This document shows, piece after piece, positions 23,018 to 30,935 of a stretch of DNA of 34,123 nucleotides. Made by a program: the position numbers and the translations under genes. Origin of the DNA: Microbacteriaceae bacterium (GTDB lineage Bacteria > Actinomycetota > Actinomycetes > Actinomycetales > Microbacteriaceae); contig JAODMO010000020.1 of NCBI GenBank assembly GCA_025464995.1, forward strand, positions 1-34,123, read 5' to 3'. The notes below the pieces were generated by a model that saw nothing but the letters and a program-made list of their open reading frames with translations, was not told the DNA's origin and did no database searches. Every line of letters starts with the position of its first letter. Position 1 is the first letter of the stretch.

Positions 23018-24721
23018 GTGAACGTTTACGAGAATCGGCCGTGGCTGTCTGCGTACGCTGCCGGGGTGCCGCACGAGATCCCGGAGTCGACCGAGTCACT
23101 CGTCGACATGCTCGACGCCTCCGTCAAGCGCTACGGCCGCCGCACGGCGCTCGAGTTCTTCGGTGCCGAGACCTCGTACGACGAACTCGCCGAGCAGGTC
23201 GCGCGTGCCGCCGAGGGCCTGCGCCGTCTCGGCGTGACGAAGGGCGACCGCGTCGCCATCGTGCTGCCCAACTGCCCGCAGCACGTCGTCGCCTTCTACG
23301 CGGTGCTGCGCCTCGGCGCGATCGTCATCGAGCACAACCCCCTCTACACGCCGAGGGAGCTGCGCCACCAGTTCGAAGACCACGGCGCCACCGTCGCCAT
23401 CGTCTGGGACAAGGTTCACGACTCCGTCTCGGCCTTCCCCAACGACCTGCCACTCGCCAAGATCATCTCCGTCGACATGACGACCGCGCTTCCGCTGGGC
23501 AAGCGCATCGCACTCCGACTGCCGGTGAAGAAGGCCCGCCAGACGAGGGCGAGCATGACGGCGACCCCCGCCGCGCGCCGGGTCTTCACGTGGGAGAAGC
23601 TGCTCGACGCCCCGCGCATCCTCCGCAAACGCCCCCGCCCCGACGTCGACGACGTCGCCGTGCTGCAGTACACGAGCGGCACGACGGGAGTTCCGAAGGG
23701 CGCCGTCCTGACCCACGGCAACTTGCGGGCCAATGCGGCTCAGGGCCAGGCCTGGGTGCCCGGCCTGGCCCTCGGCAAGGAGACGTTCTACGGCGTGCTG
23801 CCCCTCTTCCACGCCTACGGCCTCACGCTCTGCCTCACCGTGGCGATGAGCATCGGCGCGAGGCTCGTGCTGTTCCCGAAATTCGACGTGACGATGGTGC
23901 TGGATGCCGCGAAGAAGTCGCCTCCCACATTCCTGCCAGCGGTCCCTCCCATCTACGACGCGCTGACCCGAGTCTCCAAGCGCCGCCGGTCGGGTCTGTC
24001 GCGCATCCGCTTCGCCATCTCCGGCGCGATGAGCCTCCCCGTGGCGACGGTCGAGCGCTGGGAGCACGCGAGCGGTGGCCTGCTCGTGGAGGGCTACGGC
24101 ATGACGGAGACGAGCCCGCTCGCGGTCGGCAACCCCATGGGTCCGACGCGGCGACCCGGCACGGTCGGCGTGCCTTTCCCGAGCACCGAGATCCGCGTCG
24201 TCGACCCGGAGAACCCGACCGTCGACCGCCACGAGGGCGAGTCGGGTGAGCTGTTGCTGCGCGGCCCGCAGGTCTTCCGCGGCTACTGGAACCGGCCAGA
24301 CGAGACGGCCGCCACCCTGCTCGCGGACGGTTGGCTGCGCACGGGCGACATCGTCACCGTCTCCCCCGACGGCTACGTCACGATCATCGACCGCATCAAG
24401 GAGCTCATCATCACCGGCGGCTTCAACGTCTCGCCGTCGGAGGTCGAGGAGGTGCTCATGTCACATCCCGATGTCGCCTCGGCGGCCGTCGTCGGCATCC
24501 GCCGCTCGTCGGGCACGGAGGACGTCTCCGCAGCCGTCGTCGCCCGCGACGGCGCGACGGTCGACACGGAGGCTCTGCGCGACTACGCCCGCACGCGACT
24601 CACCGCCTACAAGGTACCGAAGAGCATCGTGCTGATCGACGAGCTGCCGCGGTCGCTCGTCGGAAAGGTCGAGCGGCGCAAGGTGCGCGACATGCTCGTC
24701 GCCGCGCACCAGAACGCCTAG
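23018..24721 (+). CDS. long-chain fatty-acid-CoA ligase (ANL superfamily)
   Basis: 567 aa. It activates a carboxylic acid, probably a long-chain fatty acid, with ATP and CoA via an acyl-AMP. Motifs in order: VLQYTSGTTGVPKGAVLTH (ATP P-loop), GYGMTETSP, GWLRTGDI, DRIKELIITGGFNVSPSEVE (hinge) and SLVGKVERRK containing the catalytic Lys. Length fits FadD-type ligases. The GTG at 23018 follows GGGGAGGA; an ATG 18 codons upstream (22964) has a GAGGAG directly adjoining it and is less likely. The 3' end shares CTAG (24718-24721) with the convergent Fic gene. Confidence 0.92.
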   Translation: MNVYENRPWLSAYAAGVPHEIPESTESLVDMLDASVKRYGRRTALEFFGAETSYDELAEQVARAAEGLRRLGVTKGDRVAIVLPNCPQHVVAFYAVLRLGAIVIEHNPLYTPRELRHQFEDHGATVAIVWDKVHDSVSAFPNDLPLAKIISVDMTTALPLGKRIALRLPVKKARQTRASMTATPAARRVFTWEKLLDAPRILRKRPRPDVDDVAVLQYTSGTTGVPKGAVLTHGNLRANAAQGQAWVPGLALGKETFYGVLPLFHAYGLTLCLTVAMSIGARLVLFPKFDVTMVLDAAKKSPPTFLPAVPPIYDALTRVSKRRRSGLSRIRFAISGAMSLPVATVERWEHASGGLLVEGYGMTETSPLAVGNPMGPTRRPGTVGVPFPSTEIRVVDPENPTVDRHEGESGELLLRGPQVFRGYWNRPDETAATLLADGWLRTGDIVTVSPDGYVTIIDRIKELIITGGFNVSPSEVEEVLMSHPDVASAAVVGIRRSSGTEDVSAAVVARDGATVDTEALRDYARTRLTAYKVPKSIVLIDELPRSLVGKVERRKVRDMLVAAHQNA

Positions 24722-25680
24722 TCGGCGACGGCGCGCTGCACCACGGCGTCGACGGCGCCGAGGAGGGCGGGCGCCAGCCACGCGCGGTTTCGCCGCTCGG
24801 GCCCACGTGAGACGAGGATGCCGCGTTCGACGAGCGTCTCGATCGCCGTGTAGGCCGCGGCGAGCGTGACGCCGAGCTCGGGCACCGCGAGGCGCGCGTC
24901 GATCACGGGGTGGCTCCAGACGACGCCGACGAGGTCTCGCGCGCTCGCGTGCGACCGCACCCCGACCATCGCGTGATCCCACTCCTCGCGGGTGATGGCG
25001 AGCACCGTGACGAGGTGGCGAGCGTTCTCGACGGCCGAGTGGATGGCGCGTGCCACGACCAGCACGATGGGGTTGGCGTCGCCGCGCCGGTACGACGCGA
25101 GCGCATCGTGGTAGGCCGCGGCATCCGCGAGCAGTCCCGCCGAGACGGGCAGCGGCGCGAGGGCCGTGCCGAGTCGAGCCGCCAACACGGCGCGGGCCGT
25201 GCGACCGTTGCCGAGGAAGAACGGGCGGCTCGTGACGAGCCACGCGTGGTCGAGCGCCGCGGGAACGAGCAGCGTGCGCCCGTCGAGCGCGAGGTCGTCG
25301 ACGGCATCGTCGCCGCCCGGGTCGATCACCTCGTGCACGCCGGCCACGTCGCCGGGCCGGGCGAACGCGTGCAGGGTCGCGGCGAGCACGGATGCCACGG
25401 CACGCGCGTCTGCGGCGGCCGCGAACCCGCGTTCCGCGAGCCCGGTCTCCCGTGCATCCGCCTCGAGGCCGCCGAGACGCGCGCTCGCGGCGGCTTCGGC
25501 CCGTAGGAGAGTCGCGGCGAAGGCCGCGTCGTCGGGCCCGAACTCGCCCCGGAACTCCTCGAGGGCCGCAGCGGCCGCGCCCGACACCTCGAGGGTCGAC
25601 GGCTCGAGGGTGGCGGCTATGTCCGTGGGAATGAGGGGCACGACGGGTCCAGACGCGACGGGGAAGGGGAGCACGCCCAT
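24718..25680 (-). CDS. degenerate Fic-domain protein with C-terminal winged-helix region
   Basis: 320 aa. Fic-type AMP-transferase fold: the active-site loop reads SRPFFLGNGRTAR (151-163), while the family consensus is HPFxDGNGRxxR. The catalytic His is Arg152 and the acidic metal-binding residue is Leu156, so AMPylation is unlikely. The N-terminal inhibitory-helix motif [ST]xxxE[GN] appears as SARLGG (66-71), with its Glu also lost. The C-terminal ~90 residues (SHPVIDARLAVPELGVTLAAAYTAIETLVERGIL) look like the winged helix common after Fic domains. The ATG at 25680 follows GGAGCGCCTACC. It is probably a binding or regulatory relic. Confidence 0.8.
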   Translation of the reverse strand: MGVLPFPVASGPVVPLIPTDIAATLEPSTLEVSGAAAAALEEFRGEFGPDDAAFAATLLRAEAAASARLGGLEADARETGLAERGFAAAADARAVASVLAATLHAFARPGDVAGVHEVIDPGGDDAVDDLALDGRTLLVPAALDHAWLVTSRPFFLGNGRTARAVLAARLGTALAPLPVSAGLLADAAAYHDALASYRRGDANPIVLVVARAIHSAVENARHLVTVLAITREEWDHAMVGVRSHASARDLVGVVWSHPVIDARLAVPELGVTLAAAYTAIETLVERGILVSRGPERRNRAWLAPALLGAVDAVVQRAVAD

Positions 25681-25768
25681 GGTAGGCGCTCCATCCCGGG
25701 CGCGTGGCGCGTGGCGCCGTGAGCAGTGGGCTCCGTGAGCCGGAGGTGCTCCGCGAGCCGCGGGAACG

Positions 25769-25804
25769 AAAAAAATGCCCGGACACCGAGGCGGCATCCG
25801 GGCA
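25769..25804 (-). terminator. Rho-independent terminator after the DUF2469 gene
   Basis: Minus strand: TGCCCGGA (stem), 13-nt loop, TCCGGGCA, then seven T (plus-strand A-run 25769-25775). It ends the rplS-to-DUF2469 gene run just before the Fic gene. Confidence 0.85.
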
Positions 25805-25818
25805 GAAGGGGTGAGGGG

Positions 25819-26142
25819 TTATTCGTCGAGCGCGAGCTCCTTGGGCAGCTCGAGCTCCTTTGCACTGAGTTCCTCGACGTTGACGTCTTTGAAAGTCAGC
25901 ACCCGCACTGACTTCACGAAGCGGTCGGAACGGTAGACGTCCCACACCCACACGTCGTTCATCGTCAGCTCGAAGTAGAAGTCGTGCTCCGTGTCCTGGC
26001 GCACGAGTTCGACCTCGTTCGCGAGGTAGAAGCGTCGCTCGGTCTCCACGACGTAGCGGAACTGGCCGACCACGTCACGGTACTCGCGGTACAGGGCAAG
26101 CTCGACCTCGCGGTCATAGTCTTCGAATTCGTCTTCGTCCAT
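25819..26142 (-). CDS. DUF2469 family protein
   Basis: 107 aa, highly acidic. It begins MDEDEFEDYDREVELALYRE and contains FRYVVETERRFYLANEVEL and a V-W-V-W-D-V-Y-R block, the pattern of actinobacterial DUF2469 proteins found next to rnhB. No function is known. It may bind nucleic acid or basic partners given its charge, but nothing here shows it. The ATG at 26142 follows AGGA; it lies 12 nt after rnhB and is followed by a strong terminator, so it closes the operon. Confidence 0.9.
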   Translation of the reverse strand: MDEDEFEDYDREVELALYREYRDVVGQFRYVVETERRFYLANEVELVRQDTEHDFYFELTMNDVWVWDVYRSDRFVKSVRVLTFKDVNVEELSAKELELPKELALDE

Positions 26143-26154
26143 CGTCTGATAATC

Positions 26155-26799
26155 CTAAGCCGTTACCTTGAGCCAGGTGCGCCTGTGCAGGTCGGTCGCG
26201 CCGAGCTGCGAGATCGCAGCCATGTGCTCCGCCGAGCCGTATCCCTTGTTGTCGGCCCAGCCGTACCCCGGGCTGTGGGCATCCGCCTCGATCATGAGGT
26301 TGTCGCGATGCACCTTCGAGACGACGGATGCCGCGGCCACCGAGGCGCAGTCGCGGTCGGCCTTCACCCGGGTCTTCACCCGCACGGGCGACGCGAGAGC
26401 GGGGTTGAGCCAGTCGTGCGAGCCGTCGAGCAGAACGACGCTCTCGCCGATGCGCGCACCGGCCTCGTGCAGCATGACGAGCCCACGCCGGGCGGCGAGT
26501 CCGAGGGCCGCGATGATGCCGATGCTGTCAACCTCGGCCGCTGAGGCGAGCCCCACCGCGGTGTAGAGCGCCCACTCGACGCTGAGCGGCGCGAGTTCGA
26601 TGCGGCGCTTCTCGCTGAGCATCTTGGAGTCGCGAAGGCCCGCCGGGTGGACCCCGACCGCGGCGTCGACGACGCACAGGCCCACGGCGACGGGGCCGGC
26701 GATGGCGCCGCGTCCGACCTCGTCGATGCCGATCACGAACCGCGCGCCCGCCCGGTGCATCTCGGTCTCGACCTCGAGGGTCGGGTCTGCGACGGCCAC
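26155..26799 (-). CDS. rnhB: ribonuclease HII
   Basis: 214 aa. It cleaves RNA in RNA/DNA hybrids, including single ribonucleotides in DNA. Catalytic acidic residues appear in FVIGIDEVGRGAIAGP (Asp, Glu), LLDGSHDWL and KADRDCASVAAASVVSKV. DSKMLSEKRR is also conserved. The GTG at 26799 starts 1 nt after the lepB stop, implying coupled translation; the frame is open 95 codons further up, overlapping lepB in another frame. Confidence 0.96.
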   Translation of the reverse strand: MAVADPTLEVETEMHRAGARFVIGIDEVGRGAIAGPVAVGLCVVDAAVGVHPAGLRDSKMLSEKRRIELAPLSVEWALYTAVGLASAAEVDSIGIIAALGLAARRGLVMLHEAGARIGESVVLLDGSHDWLNPALASPVRVKTRVKADRDCASVAAASVVSKVHRDNLMIEADAHSPGYGWADNKGYGSAEHMAAISQLGATDLHRRTWLKVTA

Positions 26800-26800
26800 G

Positions 26801-27580
26801 TCAGTCGCCCGCCGCGTCGACCCCGCGGAAGACGATGGGGTAGTTGTCGAGCCAGGCCCAGCGGTCGAGCGGCCAGGTGACGAGCACCGCGCGGCCGACC
26901 ACGTTGTCGATGGGGACGAACGCCGTCTCCGGGTCTTTCGCGTAGTGGTACGACGAGTCGGCGGAGTCGTAGCGGTTGTCGCCCATGACCCAGAGCGAGC
27001 CTTTCGGCACCGTGATAGTGAAATCGTTGGCGGTCGCCTTCGTGGCCGTGCCGAGCACGGTGTACGGCTCCTCGAGCGGCACACCGTTGACGAGCATCTG
27101 TCCGAGGTCGTTGCAGCACTGCACCTCGTCGCCGGGCAACCCGATGACGCGCTTGATGAGGTGGTCGTCGCTGTCGGGCGCGCTCAGGCCCACGAATCCC
27201 AGCACGGCGTCGATGCCCGCCGAGATCGGGTTCTGGTTTTTCGGGATGGGCGGGCCGAGCCAGCTGGCCGGATCGGTGAAGACGACGACGTCACCGTGCT
27301 CGATCGGCACCAGGTCGGGCTCGAGCAGATTGACGATGATGCGGTCGTTGACGTGCAACGTGTCCATCATCGACTCGGACGGGATGTAGAACGAGCGGAT
27401 GAGGAACGTCTTGATGAGAAAGGAAATGAGCAGCGCCGCGAGGAAGATGAGCAGGATGTCGCGGATGAAGAGCTTGGCTCCCCGCGAGTTGCGCTGCTTC
27501 TCGGTGACCCGGGATTGCTGCGGCGCCTGACCGCTGTCGTCGTTGCGCGCCTGTCCAACCGGCTGTACTTCGCTTGTCAT
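26801..27580 (-). CDS. lepB: signal peptidase I
   Basis: 259 aa. A basic, Gln-rich cytoplasmic N terminus is followed by one membrane helix (~33-55). The catalytic Ser lies in FYIPSESMMDTL and the Lys in DDHLIKRVIGLPGD. GSLWVMGDNRYDSADSSYH is the box E motif. It releases exported proteins such as the transglycosylase and M23 proteins of this window. The ATG at 27580 follows AGGGGTTTA; that ribosome site abuts a 15-bp hairpin in the rplS-lepB gap. The frame is open 19 codons further upstream through that hairpin. Confidence 0.96.
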   Translation of the reverse strand: MTSEVQPVGQARNDDSGQAPQQSRVTEKQRNSRGAKLFIRDILLIFLAALLISFLIKTFLIRSFYIPSESMMDTLHVNDRIIVNLLEPDLVPIEHGDVVVFTDPASWLGPPIPKNQNPISAGIDAVLGFVGLSAPDSDDHLIKRVIGLPGDEVQCCNDLGQMLVNGVPLEEPYTVLGTATKATANDFTITVPKGSLWVMGDNRYDSADSSYHYAKDPETAFVPIDNVVGRAVLVTWPLDRWAWLDNYPIVFRGVDAAGD

Positions 27581-27586
27581 TAAACC

Positions 27587-27626
27587 CCTGAGCTCCCTGC
27601 CAATTGTATTCGGCAGGGAGCTCAGG
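27587..27626. repeat. 15-bp perfect inverted repeat between rplS and lepB
   Basis: CCTGAGCTCCCTGCC (27587-27601) and GGCAGGGAGCTCAGG (27612-27626) are exact complements around a 10-nt loop. It can act as an rplS terminator, although no U-tract follows, or cover the lepB ribosome site. The minus-strand loop contains TACAAT, a good -10 hexamer. Confidence 0.75.
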
Positions 27627-27649
27627 AGAATGCTCAACGGGTCGAAACG

Positions 27650-27997
27650 CTACGCGTCGCGCTTCTCCTTGATCTTCGCCTTCTTGCCACGCAGGTTGCG
27701 CAGGTAGTAGAGCTTGGCACGGCGCACGTCGCCGCGGACGACGATCTCGATGTGGTCGATGACCGGCGAGTGCACGGGGAACGTGCGCTCCACGCCGACC
27801 TGGAAGCTGACCTTGCGGACGCAGAACGTCTCGCGAACGCCCTCGCCGGAACGACCGATGACGACGCCCTGGAACACCTGGATACGCGAGCGCGTACCTT
27901 CGATGATGTTCACGTGCACCTTGACGGTGTCGCCGGCGCGGAAGTCGGGGATGTTGCCCTTGAGGGATGCCGCATCAACGGCGTCGAGAATATGCAT
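27650..27997 (-). CDS. rplS: 50S ribosomal protein L19
   Basis: 115 aa, exact family length. It sits at the 30S-50S interface. Conserved: [53 protein letters not shown] and [22 protein letters not shown] 27997 is preferred over the GTG three codons upstream because the core starts [12 protein letters not shown]. In most actinobacteria it follows trmD directly; here tetR, map and a membrane-protein gene lie between. Confidence 0.97.
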   Translation of the reverse strand: MHILDAVDAASLKGNIPDFRAGDTVKVHVNIIEGTRSRIQVFQGVVIGRSGEGVRETFCVRKVSFQVGVERTFPVHSPVIDHIEIVVRGDVRRAKLYYLRNLRGKKAKIKEKRDA

Positions 27998-28017
27998 GGT
28001 ATTCACTCTCTGCGACC

Positions 28018-28092
28018 GCCACAGGTCGATCACGTTCTAGTCATTCACAAAGAAAGGGTGCGTGCTCCACGCGATCACGATTCCCCTGTGGC
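28018..28092 (-). promoter_or_regulatory. structured rplS leader (candidate L19 regulatory RNA)
   Basis: In the 174-nt gap upstream of rplS, GCCACAGG and CCTGTGGC form an 8-bp long-range stem that encloses a GCGTG-gag-CACGC hairpin. CGTGATCG occurs twice inside. Such enclosed structures ahead of ribosomal-protein genes suggest autoregulation. No Rfam comparison is possible here. Confidence 0.35.
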
Positions 28093-28171
28093 AGAAACGT
28101 GCGGAAGCACAAACAGCAATTGTGACACACGAGAGAGCGTCCCTGCCACCGCGTCGGTTGCACGGGTCGGC

Positions 28172-28666
28172 TCACCGGCCTGAGAGCTCCTCGCGAGTGC
28201 CGTCCGGGTTGATGATGATCACCCTGGCCGCATCCGGTGCCTGCCGTTGCGCCGGATAGCCGCCCAGGTCGATCGGGTCGAGCGACAATGCGTTCCTCAC
28301 GCGCGTGCGCGTCTCGGAATACAGCTCGTACGCGGCGTTCCAGAACGCGAGGGTGCCGACGAGCACGACGAGGGTCGCGAGCGCGCTCGCTGCGATGAAG
28401 CCGTACGTGATGACGAGAGCGTGCCAGACGAGCATGACGGCCGCATCCCGCCACGATACGGCCCGGCTCGAACGCACGGCCTTGCGCGCCGCGGTGAGTC
28501 CGGCGACGGCGATCATCGCCACGAAGAGCAGCGGGCAGAGAATGAGATAGAGGAGGAAATCCCAACCGACATCGCTGAGGATCAGTCCACGCCCGACGAG
28601 AACCCACGAGGGCAGAAGTACTGCTGCAATGAACTGCCAATAGAACAGCGCGCGGCGGATGTACAT
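28172..28666 (-). CDS. small membrane protein, unknown function
   Basis: 164 aa with four predicted membrane helices (~8-28, 36-57, 77-97, 98-115). The cytoplasmic loop between helices 2 and 3 is basic (AARKAVRSSRAVSWRD). The hydrophilic C-terminal ~45 residues end VIIINPDGTREELSGR. I do not recognise a named family. The ATG at 28666 is leaderless behind TAGCCT, and the promoter overlaps a palindrome shared with the divergent tetR gene, so its expression is probably controlled there. It lies upstream of rplS but on its own promoter. Confidence 0.75.
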   Translation of the reverse strand: MYIRRALFYWQFIAAVLLPSWVLVGRGLILSDVGWDFLLYLILCPLLFVAMIAVAGLTAARKAVRSSRAVSWRDAAVMLVWHALVITYGFIAASALATLVVLVGTLAFWNAAYELYSETRTRVRNALSLDPIDLGGYPAQRQAPDAARVIIINPDGTREELSGR

Positions 28667-28684
28667 GATTTAAGGCTAGCCTAA
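28666..28684. promoter_or_regulatory. iron-box-like operator between the membrane protein and tetR genes
   Basis: The perfect 10-bp palindrome AGGCTAGCCT (28673-28682) sits in a 19-mer matching the DtxR/IdeR consensus TWAGGTWAGSCTWACCTWA at 15 of 19 positions by my count. It covers the -10 of the membrane-protein gene. It could instead be the TetR protein's own operator. Confidence 0.4.
28673..28678 (-). promoter_or_regulatory. -10 element TAGCCT, leaderless start of the membrane-protein gene
   Basis: TAGCCT, 6 nt, then ATG at 28666 on the minus strand, with no ribosome site. It lies within the AGGCTAGCCT palindrome. Confidence 0.55.
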
Positions 28685-28721
28685 GCGAGGATACGACCAC
28701 GATCGCGGGGTAACGGAAGCA

Positions 28722-29369
28722 ATGAAAGAGCCGACGACAGGGCATTCCAGCACGGCCAAGACGCGAATCGAACCGGTGCAGCAGCGCAGCAGCGAGCGCA
28801 TCACGCTGCTTCTCGACACGGCAGCCGCGCTCATCGACGAGAAGGGCATCGACGGTCTCACGACGAGCGACGTCGCCGCCAGGTCCGGTTCCTCCGTCGG
28901 GGTGGTCTACCGCTACTTCCCCAACATCCAGACCCTGCTTCGCGCCCTTGCCGCCCGCAACATGAAGAGATTCGTCGACCTGACCTTCCCCGCCTTCGAC
29001 GGGGGGCCGACCGAGTGGCTCTCCGAGCTCGACCGCGTCGTCGACGTGTACGCGCACCTCGCGCGCACCGAGCCGGGGTTTCGGGCGCTCCACTTCGGGG
29101 GCATCATCGACGAGCGCTCGATGAACGGGTTCGACGACTCCAATCGCGAGCTCGCCGACCGCTTCCAGCAGGTCATGGCGCGTCGCTACGACGTGCCACC
29201 GAACGACGACCTCATCCTCGACCTCGACGTGGCGATCGAGATCGCCGGCGCGCTCATGCAGCGCGCCTTCCGCGTCGACCGCAACGGCGACGAACGCTAC
29301 TTCGACCGGGTGCGCAGCGTTCTCCGCAACCTGCTCGAGCCCTACCGCGCCCTCGTCGACTCCCGGTGA
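28722..29369 (+). CDS. TetR-family transcriptional regulator
   Basis: 215 aa. The N-terminal helix-turn-helix (~27-72) reads LLLDTAAALIDEKGIDGLTTSDVAARSGSSVGVVYRYFPN, close to the TetR consensus (VAxxAGVSxGxxYxYF). The ligand domain (75-215) contains an FGGII / MNGFDD region and GALMQRAFRVDRNGDERYF near the dimer interface; ligand unknown. It is divergent from the four-helix membrane-protein gene across a palindromic operator and is followed 7 nt later by map, so it may control both itself and its neighbours. Confidence 0.9.
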   Translation: MKEPTTGHSSTAKTRIEPVQQRSSERITLLLDTAAALIDEKGIDGLTTSDVAARSGSSVGVVYRYFPNIQTLLRALAARNMKRFVDLTFPAFDGGPTEWLSELDRVVDVYAHLARTEPGFRALHFGGIIDERSMNGFDDSNRELADRFQQVMARRYDVPPNDDLILDLDVAIEIAGALMQRAFRVDRNGDERYFDRVRSVLRNLLEPYRALVDSR

Positions 29370-29376
29370 CCGCGTC

Positions 29377-30171
29377 GTGATCGAACTCCGCACACCCGTC
29401 GAGATCGAGCGGATGGCGGCTGCCGGAACGTTCGTCGCCGCCGTGCTCGAGGCGACGGCCGCTGCATCCGGTGTCGGAGTGAACCTGCTCGCGCTCGACA
29501 AGCTCGCGCACTCCATGATCCGCCAGCGCAAGGCGGAGAGCTGCTACATCGACTACCACCCGTCGTTCGGCGCTTCGCCGTTCGGCAAGGTGCTGTGCAC
29601 ATCGGTCAACGACGCGGCGCTGCACGGCCTGCCGCACGACTACAGGCTGCGCGACGGCGACGTGCTCAGCCTCGACTTCGCTGCATCCGTCGACGGCTGG
29701 GTCTGCGACTCCGCGCTCACGATCGTCGTCGGCACACCGCGTGACGAAGACCTCGCCCTCATCGACACGGTCGAGCGCGCGCTCGAGGCCGGCATCGCCG
29801 CCGCCCAGCCCGGCGGACGCATGGGCGACGTGTCTGCGGCGATCGGCGCGGTAGCCCTCGCGGACGGCTTCGACGTCAACCTCGACTTCGGCGGACACGG
29901 TGTCGGGCGCACCATGCACGGCGACCCGCACGTTCCCAACGACGGCCGACCGGGACGCGGCGTGCCGTTGCGTGAGGGCCTCGTCTTCGCGATCGAGCCG
30001 TGGCTCATGCTCGGCACCTCGAAGATCTACACCGACCGGGACGGCTGGACCCTCCGCAGCACGGACGGATCCCGCGCCGCGCACGCTGAGCACACGGTCG
30101 CCATCACGGCGGACGGCCCGCGCGTGCTGACCGCGCGCGGCGAGTCGAGCGGCGGGGCAACGATCCGCTGA
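29377..30171 (+). CDS. map: type I methionine aminopeptidase
   Basis: 264 aa. It removes N-terminal Met from nascent proteins using two metal ions. Ligands are visible: Asp in LSLDFAAS, Asp in CDSALT, His in FGGHGVGRTMHGDPHVPN, Glu in FAIEPW and Glu in AAHAEHTVAIT. LHGLPHDYRL carries the substrate-binding His. No N-terminal zinc-finger extension is present. The GTG at 29377 begins 7 nt after the tetR stop. Not in the usual adk-map-infA context, so this may be a second, regulated copy; the rest of the genome is not visible. Confidence 0.93.
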   Translation: MIELRTPVEIERMAAAGTFVAAVLEATAAASGVGVNLLALDKLAHSMIRQRKAESCYIDYHPSFGASPFGKVLCTSVNDAALHGLPHDYRLRDGDVLSLDFAASVDGWVCDSALTIVVGTPRDEDLALIDTVERALEAGIAAAQPGGRMGDVSAAIGAVALADGFDVNLDFGGHGVGRTMHGDPHVPNDGRPGRGVPLREGLVFAIEPWLMLGTSKIYTDRDGWTLRSTDGSRAAHAEHTVAITADGPRVLTARGESSGGATIR

Positions 30172-30211
30172 TCAACGGCCCGCCGAAGGACCGATCATTG
30201 TCCCTCCGGTC

Positions 30212-30239
30212 AAAAAGCGGCGAGAGGCGGCTACTCGCC
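30212..30239 (-). terminator. Rho-independent terminator overlapping the trmD stop
   Basis: Minus strand: GGCGAG, loop starting with the trmD stop TAG, CTCGCC, GC, then TTTTT (plus-strand A-run 30212-30216). The last codons of trmD thus build the hairpin. Confidence 0.65.
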
Positions 30240-30923
30240 CAGGAGGTCGGGGCGCACGCGCCGGGTGCGTTCCACCTGCTGCTCGTGCCGCCAGCTCGCA
30301 ATCGCGCCGTGGTTGCCACTGAGCAGCACGGGCGGCACCTCGAGATCACGCCACGTCGCGGGCTTGGTGTAGCTCGGGTACTCGAGCAGGCCGTCTTCGT
30401 GGCTCTCCTCGGTGAGCGACTGCGGGTTTCCGACCATGCCCGGCACGAGGCGCCCGATCGCCTCGATCATCGCCATCACCGCGACCTCGCCTCCGTTGAG
30501 CACGTAGTCGCCCAGGCTCACCTCACGCACGCGCACACCGGGGCGCGACGCCGTATGCGCGATCACGCGCTGGTCGATGCCCTCGTAGCGCCCGCATCCG
30601 AAGACGAGGTGTGGCTCCAGCGCGAGCTCGCGGGCGGTCGCCTGCGTGAAGCGCTCCCCCGCGGGCGACGGGAAGACGACGACGGGCGACGGCGACTCGG
30701 CGAGCACGGCGTCGAACGCGTCGCCCCACGGTTCGGGCTTCATGACCATGCCCGCTCCCCCGCCGTACGGGGTGTCGTCGACGGTGCGGTGCCGGTCATG
30801 CGTGAAGTCGCGGAGGTTGTGCACGGTGAGGTCGATGAGTCCCCGCTCGCGCGCCTTGCCGAGGAGGGAGATGTCCAGCACCCCGAAGAATTCCGGAAAG
30901 ATGCTGATGATGTCAATGCGCAC
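30231..30923 (-). CDS. trmD: tRNA (guanine-N1)-methyltransferase
   Basis: 230 aa. It methylates G37 of tRNAs to prevent frameshifting. The SPOUT trefoil knot is evident: [30 protein letters not shown] and [20 protein letters not shown]. The C terminus ends [26 protein letters not shown] at 30923 begins [12 protein letters not shown] and is leaderless behind TACGCT, consistent with isolation from rimM by the inserted DUF6457-moeA pair. A terminator overlaps its stop. Confidence 0.96.
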   Translation of the reverse strand: MRIDIISIFPEFFGVLDISLLGKARERGLIDLTVHNLRDFTHDRHRTVDDTPYGGGAGMVMKPEPWGDAFDAVLAESPSPVVVFPSPAGERFTQATARELALEPHLVFGCGRYEGIDQRVIAHTASRPGVRVREVSLGDYVLNGGEVAVMAMIEAIGRLVPGMVGNPQSLTEESHEDGLLEYPSYTKPATWRDLEVPPVLLSGNHGAIASWRHEQQVERTRRVRPDLLGE

Positions 30924-30929
30924 GTGTAC

Positions 30930-30935
30930 AGCGTA
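30930..30935 (-). promoter_or_regulatory. -10 element TACGCT, leaderless start of trmD
   Basis: Minus-strand TACGCT, 6 nt, GTG at 30923; no ribosome site. Confidence 0.55.
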
